In this document: one piece after another, positions 60,147 to 64,000 of the stretch
How the letters are laid out: every line of letters begins with the position of its first letter
Numbering within the stretch: position 1 is the first letter of the stretch
Assembly: GCF_007679345.1 (NCBI RefSeq)
Contig: NZ_VEGH01000017.1
Coordinates: forward strand, 1-64,000
DNA from: Cellulosimicrobium cellulans
GTDB lineage: Bacteria; Actinomycetota; Actinomycetes; Actinomycetales; Cellulomonadaceae
Direction: 5' to 3'
Length of the DNA: 64,000 nt
The notes under the pieces: model-generated
The model's database searches: none
Told to the model about the DNA's origin: nothing
The model's input: the letters and a program-made list of their open reading frames with translations, nothing else
Made by a program: the position numbers and the translations under genes

Positions 60147-62147
60147 GTGCACCGCACTCATGTCCGAACGACCGCAGCCGCGACCGTCTCACTCGTCCTG
60201 GCGCTCGCTCCATCGGCAGCATGGGCCCGACCGGCACCTGATGCGGGCCCGACGGTCGGCGGCACCATAGTGCGGATCGAGGTGGCCGAGCCGGGCTGGA
60301 CTCATGTCGCCGCCGGCGGTGAGCTGTCCGCCGGCATCGACGAGCAGGGTCGAGTGTCCACCTGGGGCTGGAGCGACGTCGGAGGCCACGGAGACGGCGA
60401 CGGGTCCGACCGCGACGTCCTGGAGCCCGTCGCGGTAGAGGCCGCGGGCGTGTTGGCGGGCAAGGCGATCACCCAGGTCGACGTCGGCGATCACCGCATG
60501 CTCGCTCTCGACGAGGAGGGCCGGGTCTACGCCTGGGGCTATGGCTACGGCGGCGGGCTCGGCAACGGCTCGGTCGTCGACTCCGCGGTGCCGGTCGCGG
60601 TCGACACCACCGGTGTCCTGGCGGGCAAGACCGTCACGCAGGTCGCCGCCGGGTGGCACTCTCTCGCCCTTGACGACCGCGGCCGGGTCTACGCCTGGGG
60701 TGACGGGGGAGCCAGCGCTGGCGGGGGCGGCTCTCTTGGAAACGGGTCGACTTCCAGTTCGTCCGTGCCGGTCGCGGTCGACACCACCGGTGTTCTGGCG
60801 GGCAAGACCATCACGCAGGTCGCCGCCGGGGGCTTGCACTCGCTGGCCCTGGACGAGGACGGCGCGGTCTACGCCTGGGGAGGGTTCCGAGCCGGGGGCG
60901 CGCTCGGCGACGGCGCAGGGACGAACTCGGCGGTGCCGGTCGCGGTCGACACCACCGGCGTCCTGGCAGGCAAGACGGTCACCCAGGTCGCCGCCGGCTA
61001 TCACTACTCGCTGGCGCTCGACGAGGACGGCCAGATCTACGCGTGGGGTGACGGCGCTTACGGATGGGTCGCTGACTCGCCGGTGCCGGTCGCGATCGAT
61101 CTCAGCGGTGTCCCGTCAGGCAAGACCATCACGAGCATCGCCGCCGGCGGGCACCACGCGCTGGCTCTGGACCAGGACGGCTCGGTCTACGCCTGGGGCT
61201 GGGGCAGAAACGCCGGAGCGTTGGGCAACGGCACCGTCGCGGACTCCTTGAGTCCACTCGCCGTCGACGCCACGGGCGTCCTGGAGGGCGTGACGATCAC
61301 GCAGATCACAGCCGGCGAAGGCCACTCAGTGGCGCGCGACGAGGACGGCAAGCTCTACGCCTGGGGCCGCGGCCAGGAGGGCGCGCTGGGCAACGGGACG
61401 ACCACCGACTCCGCCGTGCCCGTTGACGGCCCGCGGGTGGACGTCACCGAGTCGGTGTTCTTCGGGCCGGTCGAGGCGACCTCGGTGTCCCGCACAAGCC
61501 CGGCGATCCTGGAAGCAGTGACACCAGCGCACCCCTCCGGCGTGGTCGATGTCCGCGTCCTGGCCGACGGCGCCGAGCGCCACGTTCTGCCATCTGGCTT
61601 CACCTTCGGGGCCGCTCCGGGCGTCACCCATCAGCCGGCCGGCGGGAGCCACGCGCCGGGTGCAGCGGTGGTGCTGACCGCCGCAGCCAACGGCGACGAA
61701 GCCCCATCAGTCGTCTGGCAGTCCCAGCGCGGAGGACAGAGCTGGGAGACGCTGAACGCAGGGGTGTCGAGCGTGCACGCCGCCGGCGCGACCACCACAC
61801 GGCTCGCGGTGAACGCGCCCGATGCCGGCCAGCGCGTGCTCTACCGGGCGGTGTTCAGCAACGGCCTGGGGGACGCCACGACCCACGAGGCGACCATCAC
61901 CGGCGCAGTCACCAGCAACCCGGGAGCCCCCCAAGGCGGCGGAACCACCGGGATGCCCGTCGACGCTGGTGACCCCGGCCTCGACGCCGCCGCCGCGAGC
62001 GATGGTCAGACGAGGCTCGCCACGACCGGGGCCCAGCCTCTCGCGCTGATCATCGCGGCGTTGGCTTTGATTCTGGCCGGCGCAGTCGTAGTCGTGCGCA
62101 AGCGCCTCTCGGCCGGCCGGGCCCGAGACCAAGGTGGGCGCCTGTGA
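60147..62147 (+). CDS. RCC1-repeat beta-propeller surface protein with LATTGA sorting signal
   Basis: A 666-residue exported protein. GTG 60147 with GGAAGG 7 nt upstream gives a normal signal peptide (TTAAATVSLVLALAPSAAWA); ATG 60075 would add 24 charged residues. About seven RCC1-type repeats (VYAWG...LGNGS...SLALDEDG) span residues 45-430, followed by an IPT/Ig-like region, an Ig-like segment, and a C-terminal LATTGA motif, TM helix (ALIIAALALILAGAVVVV) and RKR tail. This marks a class E sortase substrate anchored to the cell wall. Such propellers usually mediate binding; the ligand is unknown. Confidence 0.85.
   Translation: MHRTHVRTTAAATVSLVLALAPSAAWARPAPDAGPTVGGTIVRIEVAEPGWTHVAAGGELSAGIDEQGRVSTWGWSDVGGHGDGDGSDRDVLEPVAVEAAGVLAGKAITQVDVGDHRMLALDEEGRVYAWGYGYGGGLGNGSVVDSAVPVAVDTTGVLAGKTVTQVAAGWHSLALDDRGRVYAWGDGGASAGGGGSLGNGSTSSSSVPVAVDTTGVLAGKTITQVAAGGLHSLALDEDGAVYAWGGFRAGGALGDGAGTNSAVPVAVDTTGVLAGKTVTQVAAGYHYSLALDEDGQIYAWGDGAYGWVADSPVPVAIDLSGVPSGKTITSIAAGGHHALALDQDGSVYAWGWGRNAGALGNGTVADSLSPLAVDATGVLEGVTITQITAGEGHSVARDEDGKLYAWGRGQEGALGNGTTTDSAVPVDGPRVDVTESVFFGPVEATSVSRTSPAILEAVTPAHPSGVVDVRVLADGAERHVLPSGFTFGAAPGVTHQPAGGSHAPGAAVVLTAAANGDEAPSVVWQSQRGGQSWETLNAGVSSVHAAGATTTRLAVNAPDAGQRVLYRAVFSNGLGDATTHEATITGAVTSNPGAPQGGGTTGMPVDAGDPGLDAAAASDGQTRLATTGAQPLALIIAALALILAGAVVVVRKRLSAGRARDQGGRL
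60588..60995 (+). repeat. Near-identical coding repeats in the RCC1 gene
   Basis: A block of about 60 bp beginning GTGCCGGTCGCGGTCGACAC and ending near CAGGTCGCCGCCGG is almost identical at about 60588, 60766 and 60934 (steps of 178 and 168 bp). The high DNA identity suggests recent internal duplication of propeller blades. Confidence 0.75.
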
Positions 62148-63064
62148 GGGGCTCCCGGCCCGCGCGCAAGGTCTCTCCGAGTCCCCTGCGCAGCACCGTG
62201 CAGGTCGCCGAGCGTGAGATCCGCGACCGGCTCGCTCACCGCCGCCTGCTGTACGCGACGGCTGCCCTGCTCGTCCTGGTCTACACCCTGATCGTCGTCG
62301 GCGCTGCGATCGGCGATCGAGGCGCCAGCCGAGACCCCGTGGCCGAGGCACTGCAGGACGCGTTCGTCGGCGAGGCCGCCGTCAGCGCCCCGCTCGTCGT
62401 CAGCGACACGTCGAGCAATCGCTTGCTCATCGCGTACTGCTTCGGCGGCCTGTTCTACCTCTCAATGGCGATCTTCATGCGCTTTGTCTTCCACAGCACG
62501 CTGCGCGACCACGGCTACCCGGAGGGCGAGTCCCACAGCGGCCAGACTACGACCGGATCGCAGTTCGCGGGGCGGATCCTTGGTCATGCTGTGCTCGCCG
62601 TCGCCCAGATGCTGGCCGTCGGCGCGACCGCGGCGATCGCTCTGGCCGCGACCCAGCAGGCCGATGTCATCCCCCTGATCGCAAAGCCAGCGGCTTTGTT
62701 CCTGCTGCTCTTCGTGATCACATTCGCGACGATCGCGGCTCGGGGGTCCGCCACTGCTGCGCGCATCGCGACGGGCGACGGCGACGGTCCTCGGCGCAGC
62801 CTCATCGGCGTCTTCGTCCCCATCGCGACCCTCGCGACCCTCGTGCTGCACGGAAGCGACATGTCCATGACGGTCGGCTCGTACCTGCCGTTCGCCGCTG
62901 TGGTCGCGATGCCCCTTCGCGTCTTCGTCGGCACCGCCGCGTGGTGGGAGCCGCTCACCTGCGTCGTCGTAGTGACGGCGACAGCCGTCCTCGTTATCTG
63001 GAGGAGTGCGCGCAGCTACGCCGGCTGCACGGGGCTGCCTGACGCCGCATCGACCTCGGGTTAG
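62144..63064 (+). CDS. Integral membrane protein, possible ABC-2-like permease
   Basis: A 306-residue protein with about six TM helices: TM1 (LLYATAALLVLVYTLIVVGA), LLIAYCFGGLFYLSMAIF, LGHAVLAVAQMLAVGATAAI, ALFLLLFVITFATIAA and two more. GTG 62144 overlaps the RCC1 gene stop (GTGA), so the two are coupled. The N-terminal VAEREIRDRLAHRR resembles ABC-2 permease starts, but no ATPase gene is adjacent. It may help export or anchor the surface protein. Confidence 0.6.
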   Translation: MRGSRPARKVSPSPLRSTVQVAEREIRDRLAHRRLLYATAALLVLVYTLIVVGAAIGDRGASRDPVAEALQDAFVGEAAVSAPLVVSDTSSNRLLIAYCFGGLFYLSMAIFMRFVFHSTLRDHGYPEGESHSGQTTTGSQFAGRILGHAVLAVAQMLAVGATAAIALAATQQADVIPLIAKPAALFLLLFVITFATIAARGSATAARIATGDGDGPRRSLIGVFVPIATLATLVLHGSDMSMTVGSYLPFAAVVAMPLRVFVGTAAWWEPLTCVVVVTATAVLVIWRSARSYAGCTGLPDAASTSG

Positions 63065-63106
63065 CCCATGGATGACCGCTCGATGGCTAGGGTGCCGAGC
63101 GTGTCC

Positions 63107-63350
63107 TCGTGGCTCCCGCGCCGAGTTCGAGTAGTGGGCAACGAACGCTGCCGCGGGCAAGACGACCTTCGCCAGGACGCTGGCCACGAAGATCGCGGTC
63201 CCGCACCGCGGACTCGTTGCGGATGCTCGCCAAGACTCGAGTGCGGATGCTCGCGAAGACTGTGGTGCGAAGGTGGTGCTGGTCGCCGCGGGATCGGCAA
63301 CCGCCATGAGTCTCTGGACACCGGTTCCGGGATGCCGAGATCATCGTGTG
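63107..63350 (+). pseudogene. Frameshifted remnant of a small P-loop NTPase gene
   Basis: One frame reads RRVRVVGN (about 63120-63143); from 63144 the frame that continues is NAAAGKTTFARTLATKIAVP, a Walker A kinase-like start (GNxxAGKTTFARTLA). The two do not join in frame, so the gene is broken. Downstream a 22-bp unit GCGGATGCTCGCCAAGACT / GCGGATGCTCGCGAAGACT is repeated at about 63219 and 63242, and no kinase sequence continues. The block abuts the methyltransferase start. Confidence 0.4.
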
Positions 63351-64000
63351 ATGGACGCGCTGCTCAAGGTCCCTTCCGGTGTGCAGGCCTACTACGCCCT
63401 GGGCCACGAGCAGCGCAGGCTCGACCGCGGGCAGGGGCGGCTGGAGGAGCTGCGGACGCACGAGCTGCTGCGCCGCTGGATTCCCAAGCCGCCGGCGGTC
63501 GTCCTGGACGTCGGCGGCGCTGCCGGACGTTACGCCCTCGCACTGTCAGGCCACGGGTACGAGGTGCACCTCGTCGACCTGTCCCCGGTGCACGTTCGGC
63601 AGGCGGAGGTGGCGAGCGCGGCCGTGGCGCACCCGCTCGCCTCGGTCAGCCAAGGCGACGCTCGGCGGCTCGCGTTCGATGACGCTTGTGCCGACGTGGT
63701 GCTCCTGCTCGGCCCGCTCTACCACCTGCCCGACCCGGCTGACCGGGGGCTCGTCCTGGAGGAAGCGGCGCGCGTGTTGCGCCCCGGCGGGGTGGTCGTG
63801 GCTGCGGCGATCTCGCGGTGGGCCTCGGCGCTGGACGGCGTCGCGGCGGGTTTCCTGCGTGAGCCGGAGTGGGCGGAGGTCGTCGCGCGGGATGTGGCGA
63901 CCGGGGTGCACGAGAATCCGACCGGCCGGCCCGACTGGTTCACGACCGCCTACTTCCACCGGCCGGACGAGCTCCGCGAGGAGCTCGCCGCCGCAGGGCT
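63351..64000 (+). CDS. Class I SAM-dependent methyltransferase, N-terminal part (runs off the window)
   Basis: ATG 63351 opens a frame that is still open at the right edge (at least 216 residues). SAM-binding motif I is VVLDVGGAAGRYALALSGHG (about residues 45-65), with VHLVDLSPVH after it, ASVSQGDARRL and ADVVLLLGPLYHLPDP as later motifs, then RVLRPGGVVVAAAIS. It resembles UbiE/YcgJ-like small-molecule methyltransferases. Substrate is unknown. Confidence 0.8.
   Translation, partial: MDALLKVPSGVQAYYALGHEQRRLDRGQGRLEELRTHELLRRWIPKPPAVVLDVGGAAGRYALALSGHGYEVHLVDLSPVHVRQAEVASAAVAHPLASVSQGDARRLAFDDACADVVLLLGPLYHLPDPADRGLVLEEAARVLRPGGVVVAAAISRWASALDGVAAGFLREPEWAEVVARDVATGVHENPTGRPDWFTTAYFHRPDELREELAAAG

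Overview
The window is high-GC DNA from an actinobacterium. Very strong G/C preference at third codon positions, frequent GTG starts, ATGA/GTGA stop-start overlaps, an Lsr2-type nucleoid protein, an F420-type oxidoreductase and a LAxTG sortase signal all fit Actinomycetota. The gene content resembles Cellulomonadaceae and relatives (order Micrococcales), but that placement is an inference.

Bases 1-21.8 kb look like core or metabolic chromosome. A truncated GntR regulator faces a reductive pyrimidine / beta-ureido acid catabolic operon (0.56-10.1 kb): beta-ureidopropionase-like nitrilase, dihydropyrimidinase, LLM-class oxidoreductase, an ABC importer (two permeases, ATPase, NMT1/THI5-like lipoprotein), a class III aminotransferase and an SDR dehydrogenase. 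Together these could import pyrimidine-derived compounds and convert them through beta-alanine to malonic semialdehyde and its alcohol. A POT-family peptide transporter, glutamate decarboxylase and a YrhK-like membrane protein follow. A sugar ABC importer operon (14.3-19.9 kb) then ends in an unassigned 773-residue glycosidase-like protein and a LacI regulator, with a promoter and LacI-type operator visible upstream. Two tRNA genes lie here: one with a CAU anticodon, and tRNA-Asn at 21.7 kb.

From tRNA-Asn onward the sequence changes: GC is lower, genes are patchier, and there are remnants and long palindromes. This has the look of a genomic island or strongly accessory region, and it runs to the end of the window. 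It begins with a gene-poor, hairpin-rich block (22.4-23.7 kb), a KAP-family P-loop NTPase, and an lsr2 gene whose only plausible start codon is ACG.

The rest is dominated by cell-envelope functions. On the minus strand (26.6-34.5 kb) are an LmeA-like protein, a MecA-type class B penicillin-binding protein, a membrane acyltransferase-3 protein, an alanine-racemase/D-Ala-D-X-ligase fusion, a VanX-like D,D-dipeptidase and a VanY-like lipoprotein carboxypeptidase. This is the part list of a VanC/E/G-type precursor-switch operon, but with the VanT modules redistributed. Then come a NarL-type two-component system, a methyltransferase, a VanRS/BceRS-type two-component system with a MacB/FtsX-type ABC transporter, a duplicated and partly decayed segment, and a third two-component system. 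The last one leads a ten-gene run containing a transglutaminase-like protein, an alpha/alpha-toroid protein, an ABC-2 exporter and a paired SMR transporter. Further right are a class A PBP with a PASTA domain, an RraA-like protein, a VOC protein, a GNAT acetyltransferase, an ECF sigma/anti-sigma pair, another VanY-type carboxypeptidase, an RCC1-repeat surface protein with a LATTGA sorting signal, an integral membrane protein and a truncated methyltransferase.

The most striking regulatory signal is a direct repeat TAACC-N6-TAACC (11-bp period). It occurs upstream of the class B PBP, the 45.6-kb two-component operon and the VOC gene, with a decayed copy at 43.8 kb. It probably marks a small regulon of the 45.6-kb response regulator that links the scattered envelope genes.
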